Shown here one piece after another: positions 57,101-64,000 of a stretch of DNA of 64,000 nucleotides. Below the pieces are notes generated by a model. It was given only the letters and a program-made list of their open reading frames with translations. It did not search any database and had not been told where the DNA came from. The stretch is from Streptomyces cinnabarinus (lineage in GTDB: Bacteria > Actinomycetota > Actinomycetes > Streptomycetales > Streptomycetaceae). The DNA lies in assembly GCF_027270315.1 (NCBI RefSeq), contig NZ_CP114413.1, positions 2,108,001-2,172,000 on the forward strand, read 5' to 3'. Each line of letters starts with the position of its first letter. Position 1 is the stretch's first letter. Made by a program: the position numbers and the translations under genes.

Positions 57101-57241
57101 GAAGCCGTCGAACTCGCCCGCTGCGGCCCGATCGACCTGACCCCCCTGGCCCGGACGCCCCGCCTCCACGTCATCCTCCACGACTGCGACCGGGTCACCG
57201 GCACCGAGCTCTTCCCTCCGGACCGCCTGACCATCGACTGA
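54176..57241 (+). CDS. NACHT-LRR NTPase, NLR-like protein
   Basis: A 1021-aa STAND-class protein. Residues 1-240 are a helical N-terminal domain (MQGLEVVLVRLAATVVQTIAKSAL). The NACHT core has Walker A GPAGSGKST (247-255) and Walker B LVLVDGVDEVP (~326-336) with sensor-like ITTRPAA. It is followed by helical regions and, from about residue 760, a leucine-rich repeat region (LPRLPRLTDLQLYGDHG, LSPLRALPHLRRLSLNRCASLTDLGSLAG). Bacterial NACHT proteins are known to defend against phage, so this is a candidate immune receptor. Two rare TTA codons (37 and 614) suggest dependence on the bldA tRNA. ATG 54176 has AGGGAGGGGG upstream. Its stop is two bases from the opposite VIT gene stop. Confidence 0.9.
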   Translation: MQGLEVVLVRLAATVVQTIAKSALTPRPGAGLVPDPLRPLPRPASPDRLARVLGERIAGAYATLPEHERLAAVAAVQDTLAAAGTLDADRLFAVDLDPGRLAQELRRPVTDLTERARELYGELLGLCCEHLIEQLTAQPSFPARAAVEQTRRSGELLRSRPQAETPDFEGRYAEFITGTHSRLELFGLTLGGRRRAEWALDTAYLSLAVSGARRHEPQRDGMPQEPPTPMRVEQALATAGHRLLLRGPAGSGKSTLLQWLALNAARQNFGPQLADWNRCVPFVLRLRSFRTADALPLPEDFLPAAGVPLRAPDGWVEGLLASGRALVLVDGVDEVPVRQRERTEKWVRSLLAAFPKARYVITTRPAAVPEGWLAPQDFTAQTLLPMERDDIRAFVRHWHDAARLEGAPEAEQSELHRYEASLSEALTTRRDLGRLATNPLMCALLCALHRDRRMHLPRARKELYDAALDMLLVRRDTEREIAPVEGVSLSRDEQTALLQRLAYWMIRNQQVEADRQDVVAMLDEWLTAMPQVREQGDAEQVFAHLLIRSGLLREPVPGYVDFVHRTFQDYLGAKAAVEARDFGVLVRNAHDDQWDDVVRMAMGHARVEERTRLLRQLLRRADKVRRYRDRLVLLAAASLEHAPELDPGVRREVEERTEELLPPRNERQADALAKAGELVLELLPGPDGLTRWEAAAVVRTAHLLGGDAALEVIRRFRADRRRLVRSELSLAWPTFDTIEYFEAILEGTVKAGQILTMDTAEKLALLPRLPRLTDLQLYGDHGIPPAVLAHTPLRFLGITDNDLVSDLSPLRALPHLRRLSLNRCASLTDLGSLAGLPLTKLFLYEPGDRLSLAPLSDLPDLRHLTVDFAPVETRLDAWAFAPRLTGVGFFRQGCVTNLDGLEALTSLEWLTVNEEHQWRALVSAGTFAPLETLQILDVPRVDLADVLPHQTLTRIYLGPCPQVDNIAALTELPSLEAVELARCGPIDLTPLARTPRLHVILHDCDRVTGTELFPPDRLTID

Positions 57242-57243
57242 CC

Positions 57244-57954
57244 TCACACCCCCGCCGCCCCCAACAGATTCCCCACCGCATACGTGATCCCCATAGCCAA
57301 CGCCCCACCCACCACATTCCGCACCACCGCCCTCCCCGGCGCCGCCGCCCCCAGCCGCGCGCTGCTCCACCCGGTCAGGACCAGGGCCGCGAGCACCGAG
57401 GCGACCGTGACCGGGACCCGGGCGGAAGCCGGAGGCAGGACGATGGCGACGAGCGGGAGCAGCGCGCCCACCGTGAAGGCCAGGAAGCTCGCCCAGGCCG
57501 CGTGCCAGGGGTTCGTCAGGCGGTCGGGGTCGATACCGAGCTCCACGCGCGCGTGGGCGCGCAGGGCGTCCCGTTCGGTGAGCTGCACGGCCGCCTCCTG
57601 GGCCACGTCGCCCGACAGTCCGCGCCGCCGGAGGAGTTCCGCGAGCTCCGCCAGCTCCTCCTCGGGGCGTTCGCGCAGCTCCCGCTTCTCCGCGGCCAGC
57701 GCGGCCTTCTCCGAGTCGCGCTGGGTGGAGACGGACACGTACTCGCCCGCCGCCATCGACAGGGAGCCCGCCAGCAGCCCCGCCATACCGGCCGTCAGCA
57801 GGGCCGAGCGGTCGTCGGTCGCGCCCGCGACACCGACCACCAGCCCGGCGGTGGACACGATGCCGTCGTTCGCGCCGAGCACCGCGGCCCGCAGCCAGTT
57901 CAGCCGTTCTCCGAGCGAGCCGCCGTGGGCCTCGTCATGCGCAGGTTCCGTCAC
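57244..57954 (-). CDS. VIT1/CCC1-family iron or manganese transporter
   Basis: A 236-aa membrane protein. The VIT signature LNWLRAAVLGANDGIVSTAGLVVGVAGA is at 19-47 and GLLAGSLSMAAGEYVSVSTQRDSEKAALAAEKREL at ~58-92, followed by a cytoplasmic helical insert (PEEELAELAELLRRRGLSGDVAQEAAVQL) and three more membrane segments. Members move Fe(II) or Mn(II) out of the cytoplasm. No iron box was seen upstream. The ATG at 57954 follows a short leader. The gene converges on the NACHT gene. Confidence 0.92.
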   Translation of the reverse strand: MTEPAHDEAHGGSLGERLNWLRAAVLGANDGIVSTAGLVVGVAGATDDRSALLTAGMAGLLAGSLSMAAGEYVSVSTQRDSEKAALAAEKRELRERPEEELAELAELLRRRGLSGDVAQEAAVQLTERDALRAHARVELGIDPDRLTNPWHAAWASFLAFTVGALLPLVAIVLPPASARVPVTVASVLAALVLTGWSSARLGAAAPGRAVVRNVVGGALAMGITYAVGNLLGAAGV

Positions 57955-58114
57955 ACCCCGGAGGATGGCATTGCGGACACCCCCGCGCGGGAGGGGACTT
58001 GGCCCGTTCCCGGGACCGACACTCGAACGGACGGGCGCGGGAGGGTACCTGACGGGGCGGCGATCCGGGGCCTTGGGACGGCACTGTCAGTCCCGGCCCG
58101 TATCCTCAGTGACC

Positions 58115-59098
58115 ATGCTCGAAGACCGTACGACCGAAGCGTCCTCCCGCACAGCGTGGCCGGCCGCGTATCCGAAGGGATACGCGGTCGTTGACGTGGA
58201 GACCACCGGACTGGCCCGGGACGACCGGATAATCTCGGCGGCCGTCTACCGGCTGGACGCGCGCGGTGAGGTCGAGGACCACTGGTACACGCTGGTCAAC
58301 CCGGAGCGCGATCCGGGGCCGGTGTGGATCCACGGTCTGACGAGCGAGGTGCTGGAGGGCGCGCCCCTCTTCCCGGACATCGCCGAGGAGTTCTCCGCGC
58401 GGCTGGCGGACCGGGTGCTCGTCGCGCACAACGCCGTCTTCGACTGGCAGATGATCGCCCGCGAGTACGCGCGTGCCCGGTGCGAGGCGCCGGTGCGGCA
58501 GCGGCTGTGCACCATCGCGCTCTCCAAGGAGCTGGGCCTGCCGCTGCCCAACCACAAGCTGGAGTCGCTGGCCGCGCACTTCGGGGTCGTCCAGCGGCGC
58601 GCGCACCACGCGCTCGACGACGCGCGGGTGCTGGCGGAGGCGTTCCGGCCGAGCCTCAAGGCCGCGGCCGAGGGCGGCGTACGACTGCCCCTGCACGAGT
58701 GCCTGCCACTGACGGAGTGGACGGACCGGGCCGTGCCGCGGCAGCCGTCGGCGTACGGCGCCTACCGGCCGACCACTTGGCGCCCGTCCCGCAAAAGGCC
58801 CGCATGCCCGTATCCCAACCCGGGTCGTTACGAAGAGGACAAAAGGCTCAAGCAGGGCATGCGGATCGCCTTCTCCGGTGACACCTCCGTCGAGCGCGAC
58901 CTCCTGGAGGACCGGGCGATCGAGGCCGGACTGCATGTCGCGACCAGCATTTCCCGGCTGACCAGCCTGCTCGTCACCAACGACCCGGACTCGGGCACCT
59001 CCAAGGTGGTCAAGGCCCGGCAGTACGGCACCCCGGTCGTCGACGAGGCGGCGTTCGGACAGCTCCTCGGGGATGTGGAACCCGCGTCCGAGCAGTGA
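58115..59098 (+). CDS. DEDDh exonuclease with C-terminal BRCT domain
   Basis: A 327-aa protein. The exonuclease domain (residues 20-175) has Exo I VVDVETTGL (D27, E29), Exo II VLVAHNAVFDWQM and Exo III RRAHHALDDARVLAEA, the DnaQ/epsilon pattern. A BRCT-like domain follows (MRIAFSGDTSVERDLLEDRAIEAGLHVATSISRLTSLLVTNDPDSGTSKVVKARQYGTPVVDEAAFGQL, ~245-318). It probably proofreads or trims DNA in repair. The ATG at 58115 is the best start. It is followed by a zinc-knuckle gene 75 bases on. Confidence 0.93.
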   Translation: MLEDRTTEASSRTAWPAAYPKGYAVVDVETTGLARDDRIISAAVYRLDARGEVEDHWYTLVNPERDPGPVWIHGLTSEVLEGAPLFPDIAEEFSARLADRVLVAHNAVFDWQMIAREYARARCEAPVRQRLCTIALSKELGLPLPNHKLESLAAHFGVVQRRAHHALDDARVLAEAFRPSLKAAAEGGVRLPLHECLPLTEWTDRAVPRQPSAYGAYRPTTWRPSRKRPACPYPNPGRYEEDKRLKQGMRIAFSGDTSVERDLLEDRAIEAGLHVATSISRLTSLLVTNDPDSGTSKVVKARQYGTPVVDEAAFGQLLGDVEPASEQ

Positions 59099-59173
59099 CC
59101 GTATGGGTGATTGGCAGGCGACTCGCCCGGCGCCCGCTCGCCCGCGCCGCACCGACGGCCCACCCTGTGGCGC

Positions 59174-59407
59174 ATGGCGAGATGCGAAGTTTGCGGAAAT
59201 GACTATGGGATGTCCTTCGAGGTGCACGCGCAGGGCGCCGTGCATGTCTTCGACTGCTTCTCCTGTGCGATCCACCGCATGGCCCCCATCTGTGAGCACT
59301 GCCGCGTCCAGATCATCGGGCAGGGCGTGGAGGTCGACGGCCACTGGTACTGCGGTGGCCACTGCGCCCGCGCGGAGGGAAAGGTGGGAATCATCGACAA
59401 GGTGTGA
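59174..59407 (+). CDS. Small zinc-ribbon protein
   Basis: A 77-aa protein with four Cys pairs: CEVC (4-7), CFSC (28-31), CEHC (40-43) and C60/C64 with H63, enough for two zinc sites. The spacing resembles LIM or double zinc-knuckle folds. It starts MARCEVCGNDYGMSFEVHAQG and ends GKVGIIDKV. No signal peptide. No Shine-Dalgarno; the transcript may be leaderless or coupled. It may bind a partner protein or nucleic acid. Function unknown. Confidence 0.82.
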   Translation: MARCEVCGNDYGMSFEVHAQGAVHVFDCFSCAIHRMAPICEHCRVQIIGQGVEVDGHWYCGGHCARAEGKVGIIDKV

Positions 59408-59427
59408 CCCGGTACCCGCGTGAATCC

Positions 59428-59458
59428 ACCCCACGACCGAGTTGTACGGTCGTGGGGT
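59428..59458 (+). promoter_or_regulatory. Hairpin covering the SURF1 start
   Basis: ACCCCACGACCG (59428-59439) and CGGTCGTGGGGT (59447-59458) are perfectly complementary over 12 bp with a seven-base loop (AGTTGTA). The right arm contains the first two bases of the proposed GTG start at 59457. It could terminate the zinc-ribbon transcript or hide the SURF1 ribosome site. Confidence 0.7.
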
Positions 59459-60251
59459 GTACCGCTTCCTGTTGACCCGGCAGTGGGTGATCCTCACGCT
59501 GGTCGCCCTGCTGCTCATCCCCACGATGATCAGGCTGGGCATCTGGCAGATGCACCGCCACGACGAGCGCGCCGCCCGCAATCAGCTGGTCTCCGACGCG
59601 CTGTCCGCGAAGCCGGTCCCCGTGGAGGAGCTCACCGCCCCCGGGCGCACGATCACCACCGAGGAGCGGTACCGCACCGTCACCGCCGAGGGGCACTTCG
59701 ACACCGACGACGAAGTCGTCGTCCGCCGCCGCACCAACGCCGACGACGAGGTCGGCTATCACGTCCTGACCCCGTTCGTGCTGAACGACGGCAAGGTGCT
59801 GCTGGTCAACCGGGGCTGGATCCCCGGCGACCGCACCAGCCAGACCGCGTTCCCGAAGGTCCCGGCCCCGCCCCGCGGTGAGCTCACCGTCACCGGCCGG
59901 CTGATGCCGGACGAGACGACCGAGGCGAGCGGCATCAAGAACCTCAAGGGCCTGCCCGAACGGCAGATCATGCTGATCAACAGCGAGCACGAGGCCGCGC
60001 GCCTCGGCGCCGAGGTGCTCGGCGGCTACGTCGCGCAGACCGGGCCCGAGCCGAAGGGCGACACCCCGGAGCAGCTCGGCAGTCCGGGCGACGAGAACGC
60101 CGCGCTGAACTACGCGTACGCCATCCAGTGGTGGCTGTTCGCGGTCGGCGTCCCGGTCGGCTGGGTGATCCTGGTCCGCCGCGAGGTACGCGACCGGCGC
60201 GAGCAGGCGGCCACGGACTCCGCCGACGAGGCCGAGCCCGCGGCTGTGTAA
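59457..60251 (+). CDS. SURF1-family cytochrome oxidase assembly protein
   Basis: A 264-aa membrane protein with an N-terminal helix (QWVILTLVALLLIPTMIRLGIWQ, ~9-30), a large external domain (VEELTAPGRTITTEERYRTVTAEGHFD, VLLVNRGWIPGD), and a C-terminal helix (NYAYAIQWWLFAVGVPVGWVILVRREVRDRR). It helps assemble cytochrome c oxidase. The LGIWQMHRHDERAARN and LLVNRGWIP blocks are hallmarks. The GTG at 59457 is used; a TTG at 59442 would add five residues. Confidence 0.93.
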   Translation: MYRFLLTRQWVILTLVALLLIPTMIRLGIWQMHRHDERAARNQLVSDALSAKPVPVEELTAPGRTITTEERYRTVTAEGHFDTDDEVVVRRRTNADDEVGYHVLTPFVLNDGKVLLVNRGWIPGDRTSQTAFPKVPAPPRGELTVTGRLMPDETTEASGIKNLKGLPERQIMLINSEHEAARLGAEVLGGYVAQTGPEPKGDTPEQLGSPGDENAALNYAYAIQWWLFAVGVPVGWVILVRREVRDRREQAATDSADEAEPAAV

Positions 60252-60325
60252 GGCCGTGTGAGCCGTACGGCCGGATTGCCTCCGCGGCCGGATTGCCCTG
60301 CCGTCCGCCCGGGAACCCGCACCCC

Positions 60326-62110
60326 GTGCACCCCCGTATCGAGGACTACGCGCTCATCGGCGACGAGCAGACCGCCGCTCTGGTCGGACGCGACGGCTCC
60401 ATCGACTGGCTGTGCCTGCCCCGGTTCGACTCGGCCGCCTGTTTCGCCCGGCTGCTCGGCGACGAGGACAACGGCAGCTGGCGGATCGCCCCCGTCGGCG
60501 GCGACCGGTGCGCCCGGCGCGCCTACCGCCCGGACACCCTTGTCCTGGACACCGAGTGGGAGACCGAGGACGGGGCGGTCCGGGTCACCGATCTGATGCC
60601 GCAGCGGGACCGCGCCCCGGATGTCGTCCGGATCGTCGAGGGCCTGCGCGGCGAGGTGACCGTCCGCAGCATGCTCCGGCTGCGCTTCGACTACGGCTCG
60701 ATCACTCCGTGGCTGCGCCGCTCCCGCGGGCACCGGGTTGCGGTGGCCGGGCCGGACTCGGTGTGGCTGCGCAGCGAGCCGGCGGTGCGCACCTGGGGCG
60801 AGGACCGGTGCACATACTCGGAGTTCACCGTCGCCGAGGGCGAGTCGGTGGCGTTCGTCCTGACCTGGCACCCCTCGCACGAGCCCCGCCCGCCGCTCGT
60901 CCACCCCCACAAGTCGCTGCGCGCCAGCGTCGCCGACTGGCAGGCGTGGGCGGCCCGCTGCCGCTACGACGGCCCGCACCGGGACGCCGTGGTCCGCTCT
61001 CTGATCACCCTGAAGGCGCTCACCTACTCCCCGACCGGCGGCATCGTCGCCGCCCCCACCACCTCGCTCCCCGAGGAGCTGGGCGGCGTGCGCAACTGGG
61101 ACTACCGCTACTGCTGGCTGCGCGACTCGACCCTCACCCTCGGCGCGCTGCTGGCCGCCGGATACCAGGAGGAGGCCGAGGCCTGGCGGAACTGGCTGCT
61201 GCGCGCGGTCGCGGGCGACCCCGCGGACCTCCAGATCATGTACGGCCTGGCGGGCGAGCGTCGGCTGCCCGAGACGGAGCTGCCGTGGCTGCCCGGCTTC
61301 GCCACCAGCGGCCCCGTCCGGATCGGCAACGACGCGGTGAACCAGCTCCAGTTGGACGTCTACGGCGAGGTCATGGACTCGCTGTCGCTGGCCCGCAGTT
61401 CGGGCCTGCCCTCCGAGCCGCCCATGTGGGCGCTCCAGGTCGCCCTGATGGACTTCCTGTGCACGGCGTGGCGCCAGCCCGACGAGGGGCTGTGGGAGGT
61501 GCGCGGGGGCCGCAAGCAGTTCGTGCACTCCAAGGTGATGGTGTGGGTGGCCGCGGACCGCGCGGTGCGCACCGTGGAGAGCCAACCGGATCTGGACGGC
61601 GACGTGGACGCCTGGCGCGCGATGCGCGACGAGGTGCACCAGGAGGTGTGCGAGCGGGGCTACGACCCCGCGCGGAACACCTTCACCCAGTACTACGGAT
61701 CGCGCGAGCTGGACGCCTCGTTGCTGCTCATCCCGCGCGTGGGGTTCCTGCCGCCGGACGACCCCCGCGTGATCGGCACCGTCGACGCGGTCCGCGACGA
61801 ACTGAGCCATGACGGCTTTCTGCGCCGCTACAGCGCCGAGAAGACGGACGTCGACGGGCTGCCCGGCGGCGAGGGCACCTTCCTGGTCTGCTCGTTCTGG
61901 CTCGTGGACGCCCTGCACCTGACGGGCCGCACCGAGGAGGCCCGGGAGCTGTTCGAACGGCTCGTCGGGCTCGGCAACGACGTGGGGCTGCTCGCCGAGG
62001 AGTACGACGCCGCCGCGGGCCGTCAGCTCGGCAACTTCCCGCAGGCGTTCAGCCATATCGGCCTGGTGAACACCGCCCTCGCCCTGTTCGGGCCGGACGA
62101 TGCAGGATAG
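60326..62110 (+). CDS. GH15 glycoside hydrolase (glucoamylase/trehalase-like)
   Basis: A 594-aa cytoplasmic enzyme of glycoside hydrolase family 15. It starts MHPRIEDYALIGDEQTAALVGRDGSIDWLCLPRFDSAACFARLLGDEDNGSW. This N-terminal beta-rich domain is followed by an (alpha/alpha)6 barrel (EELGGVRNWDYRYCWLRDSTLTLGALLAAGYQEEA; HSKVMVWVAADRAVR; FLVCSFWLVDALHLTGRTEEARELFERLVGLGNDVGLLAEEYD). Family members hydrolyse starch oligomers or trehalose, with Glu catalysts in barrel loops. GTG 60326 is used as start. An SDR gene starts five bases after its stop, so they are co-transcribed. Confidence 0.92.
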   Translation: MHPRIEDYALIGDEQTAALVGRDGSIDWLCLPRFDSAACFARLLGDEDNGSWRIAPVGGDRCARRAYRPDTLVLDTEWETEDGAVRVTDLMPQRDRAPDVVRIVEGLRGEVTVRSMLRLRFDYGSITPWLRRSRGHRVAVAGPDSVWLRSEPAVRTWGEDRCTYSEFTVAEGESVAFVLTWHPSHEPRPPLVHPHKSLRASVADWQAWAARCRYDGPHRDAVVRSLITLKALTYSPTGGIVAAPTTSLPEELGGVRNWDYRYCWLRDSTLTLGALLAAGYQEEAEAWRNWLLRAVAGDPADLQIMYGLAGERRLPETELPWLPGFATSGPVRIGNDAVNQLQLDVYGEVMDSLSLARSSGLPSEPPMWALQVALMDFLCTAWRQPDEGLWEVRGGRKQFVHSKVMVWVAADRAVRTVESQPDLDGDVDAWRAMRDEVHQEVCERGYDPARNTFTQYYGSRELDASLLLIPRVGFLPPDDPRVIGTVDAVRDELSHDGFLRRYSAEKTDVDGLPGGEGTFLVCSFWLVDALHLTGRTEEARELFERLVGLGNDVGLLAEEYDAAAGRQLGNFPQAFSHIGLVNTALALFGPDDAG

Positions 62111-62115
62111 GGGCC

Positions 62116-62871
62116 ATGGATCTTGGACTGAAGGACCGGGTGTTCGTCGTCACGGGTGCCACCCGCGGGCTCGGCAACGCCACCGCGCGTGAACTGGTCG
62201 CCGACGGCGCCAAAGTGATCATCTCGGGGCGGGACGAGAAAACGGTCGCCGAGGCCGCCGCCGCGCTCGGCCCGAACGCGGTCGGGGTGGCCGCGGGCAA
62301 CGCCGACCCGGAGACGCCCGCGCGGCTGATCGCCGCCGCGCGGGAGCACTTCGGCGGCTTCGACGGTGTGCTGGTGAGCGTGGGCGGTCCGGCGCCGGGC
62401 TTCGTCGCGGACAACACCGACGAGCAGTGGCAGTCGGCGTTCGAGTCGGTGTTCCTGGGCGCGGTGCGCCTGGCGCGGGCGGCCGCGGCGGAACTGGAGG
62501 CGGGCGGGGTCATCGGGTTCGTGCTGTCCGGGTCCGTGCACGAGCCGATTCCGGGGCTGACGATCTCCAACGGGCTGCGGCCCGGGCTCGCCGGGTTCGC
62601 CAAATCCCTCGCGGACGAGCTGGGGCCGCGCGGGATCCGGGTCGTGGGACTGCTGCCGGGGCGCATCGACACGGACCGGGTGCGCGAGCTGGACGGCCTG
62701 TCCGCGGACCCGGAGGCCACCCGCGCGGCCGCCGAGTCGCGGATCCCGCTGCGCCGGTACGGGGCGCCGGAGGAGTTCGGCCGCGCCGGAGCGTTCCTGC
62801 TGTCCCCGGCGGCCTCCTACCTCACCGGAATCATGGTCCCGGTGGACGGCGGGTTCCGGCACGGGTTCTGA
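62116..62871 (+). CDS. SDR-family protein lacking catalytic Tyr and Lys
   Basis: A 251-aa SDR fold with Rossmann motif TGATRGLGNATAREL at 13-27 and usual C-terminus SYLTGIMVPVDGGFRHGF. The active-site YxxxK is replaced: the aligned stretch reads S151-N-G-L-R155 (TISNGLRPGLAGFAKSLADEL). Closely similar Tyr-less SDRs exist in other bacteria and their activity is unknown. It may bind cofactor without normal oxidoreduction, or act by a different mechanism. Co-transcribed with the GH15 gene. Confidence 0.88.
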   Translation: MDLGLKDRVFVVTGATRGLGNATARELVADGAKVIISGRDEKTVAEAAAALGPNAVGVAAGNADPETPARLIAAAREHFGGFDGVLVSVGGPAPGFVADNTDEQWQSAFESVFLGAVRLARAAAAELEAGGVIGFVLSGSVHEPIPGLTISNGLRPGLAGFAKSLADELGPRGIRVVGLLPGRIDTDRVRELDGLSADPEATRAAAESRIPLRRYGAPEEFGRAGAFLLSPAASYLTGIMVPVDGGFRHGF

Positions 62872-63124
62872 TCCGAGCTCGGCGTTCGACCTGGCGGGTC
62901 ACTCTTCCCCAGCCCCTCCGCCAGGACGGCCCGCAATTGCCGCTCGGTGGCGCCCGCCCGCCGGGCGGCGACGAGACGGGCCCACGCATTCCGGTGGCAG
63001 GGCCTGGTTGATGTGACGTACCCGAGGACCGTCCGTGGTGCCGACCGCGTGCGTCGCGGCGTGGACGAACCTCAGTGTGCCGCCGCCGGTCAGGGTGCGG
63101 CGGCGGGTGACACCGACGCGACGC
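62872..63124. other. Intergenic region, no supported gene
   Basis: 253 bases between converging genes. A minus-strand stretch reads like RLVAARRAGATERQLRAVLAEGLGKSD but has no start, and stops interrupt it upstream, so it could be a decayed remnant. I see no clear hairpin terminator and no gene. Confidence 0.4.
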
Positions 63125-64000
63125 TCACACCGGCGCTTCCACCAGGCCCGCTGACAGCCATCGCACCACCGACTCCGCGCTGTACGGCCGCCCCTCGGGG
63201 GCGATCTGCCGCAGGAAGCCGAGGTCCTGGCCGATCGTGACGACAGGAGGCTCCACCATGCCCTGCGGACGGCGCTGCCCGAGCCCGACGGCCGCCAGCA
63301 GCCCATTGCACAGGCACTGCCGGCCCTCGGTCTGCTCGGCCGTACCGCCCTTGCGGACGTACATCGCGGCGGGCTCCGCCGGGCAGCGATATCCGATCGC
63401 GCCGTACTCGGTACGGTAGGGGGTGCGCAGATAGCCGAGGTCGCAGACCCGGGAGCGCGCCGAGCTCACGCCGGGGTCGGCCAACGTGCCCGGCAGGTCG
63501 GCGACCTTGAACGGAAAAGTGGTCGGAGAGGCCGCGGGATCGTTGCGCACCGTCAGTTCGGAGCGAAGCTCGCGCTCGACCAGCTCCCGCCGCAACCGCG
63601 GGTCAAGGCCTGACTCCTCGCAGAGCGCGAAGACACTGCCGACCTGGACGCCGGCCGCGCCCGCTGCCCTCGCCCGGCGAAGTTGGTCCGGTCCGCACTG
63701 GCCGCCGGCGATCCAGAAGGGCAGGCCGAGGGCGGCCATCTTCGCGAGATCAGGGGTGTCCCGGGGGCCGTAGAGAGGATCGCCCTGCTCGTCCAGACGC
63801 ATCGGCCCGCGCGGGGGCGCGCTGTGCCCGCCGGCGCGGTGCCCCTCGACGACGAAGCCGTCCGGGGTGGTCTGGTCGGATCGGTTCAGATACGACGCCA
63901 GGGCCGGCAGCGAGACGATGGCCAGGACGCCGGGGCGACGCAGGGGCCCCGGCTGCGCTCCGCGCAGCACCGAGGCCGGGTCGAAGTGCAGGTCCACGGG
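63125..64000 (-). CDS. Nitronate monooxygenase/2-nitropropane dioxygenase-like protein, C-terminal part
   Basis: The last ~290 codons of a minus-strand gene. The frame is open to the window edge and the first complete residues (VDLHFDPASVLRG) look internal, so the start lies beyond 64000. Blocks LAIVSLPALASYLNRSDQTTPDGFVVEGHRAGGHSAPPRG, LGLPFWIAGGQCGPDQLRRARAAGAAGVQVGSVFALCEESGL are flavin-binding TIM-barrel features of the family. The C-terminal region contains Cys residues (RVCDLGY, RCPAEP, QCLCNGLL) that may bind an iron-sulfur cluster. It probably oxidises nitroalkanes; substrate unknown. Confidence 0.85.
   Translation of the reverse strand, partial: PVDLHFDPASVLRGAQPGPLRRPGVLAIVSLPALASYLNRSDQTTPDGFVVEGHRAGGHSAPPRGPMRLDEQGDPLYGPRDTPDLAKMAALGLPFWIAGGQCGPDQLRRARAAGAAGVQVGSVFALCEESGLDPRLRRELVERELRSELTVRNDPAASPTTFPFKVADLPGTLADPGVSSARSRVCDLGYLRTPYRTEYGAIGYRCPAEPAAMYVRKGGTAEQTEGRQCLCNGLLAAVGLGQRRPQGMVEPPVVTIGQDLGFLRQIAPEGRPYSAESVVRWLSAGLVEAPV

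Overview
The window reads as core chromosome of a Streptomyces (or close relative). Base composition is very GC-rich with strong third-position GC, and GTG/TTG starts are common. Genus markers are present: a short Cys-less chaplin (ChpE type), a streptophobe-family membrane protein, an FHA-ABC2 fusion transporter, a Spo0M-type protein, a DmdR/IdeR-like iron box and a 16S-23S-5S operon without spacer tRNAs. From memory the gene order resembles the block of the S. coelicolor chromosome that holds chpE, serB, inhA/fabG and tyrS. I could not run a search to confirm this.

Layout. 1-5.9 kb: a partial hypothetical gene, an SCP2-type protein, an iron-box-controlled siderophore ABC importer (two permeases plus ATPase, no binding protein), a HAD phosphatase and a DUF1015 protein. 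5.9-13.6 kb: a TPR protein with a long Arg/Asp/Gly repeat tail, then a complete rRNA operon on the minus strand. 13.6-25.1 kb: DNA repair, Spo0M, a PEBP protein, an HNH protein, an SPFH/NfeD pair, an ABC ATPase, chpE, a NarL-type two-component system, an SDR plus QueA-like pair and a secreted lytic transglycosylase. 25.1-34.9 kb: the FHA-ABC2 exporter divergent from streptophobe, serB behind a structured leader, SixA, two tiny membrane proteins, and an MFS gene that ends in a CTAG-bounded palindromic element and faces a GntR regulator. 35-41 kb: fabI-fabG (fatty-acid elongation), tldD-pmbA (metalloprotease pair) and tyrS. 41-48.9 kb: small proteins, moaA, a DUF485/acetate symporter pair and two tandem secreted subtilisins. 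49-54 kb: a domain-permuted class III CoA transferase, a CopD-like membrane protein, a zinc dehydrogenase, and an overlapping pair resembling lysoplasmalogenase and alkylglycerol monooxygenase. 54-57.2 kb: a large NACHT-LRR protein with two TTA codons. 57.2-64 kb: VIT1 transporter, DEDDh exonuclease with BRCT, zinc-knuckle protein, SURF1, GH15 glycosidase, an SDR lacking its catalytic Tyr and Lys, and a partial nitronate monooxygenase-like gene.

Most genes are ordinary conserved Streptomyces genes in short translationally coupled operons (4- or 8-base overlaps at seven junctions). The points that stand out are the NLR-like NACHT-LRR protein with TTA codons, the possible ether-lipid degradation pair beside it, the palindromic CTAG element at the end of the MFS gene, the RNA-binding-like repeat tail next to the rRNA operon, two structured leaders (before serB and before the 72-aa protein) and the permuted CoA transferase. 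No prophage, CRISPR array, complete insertion sequence, tRNA or secondary-metabolite cluster was seen.
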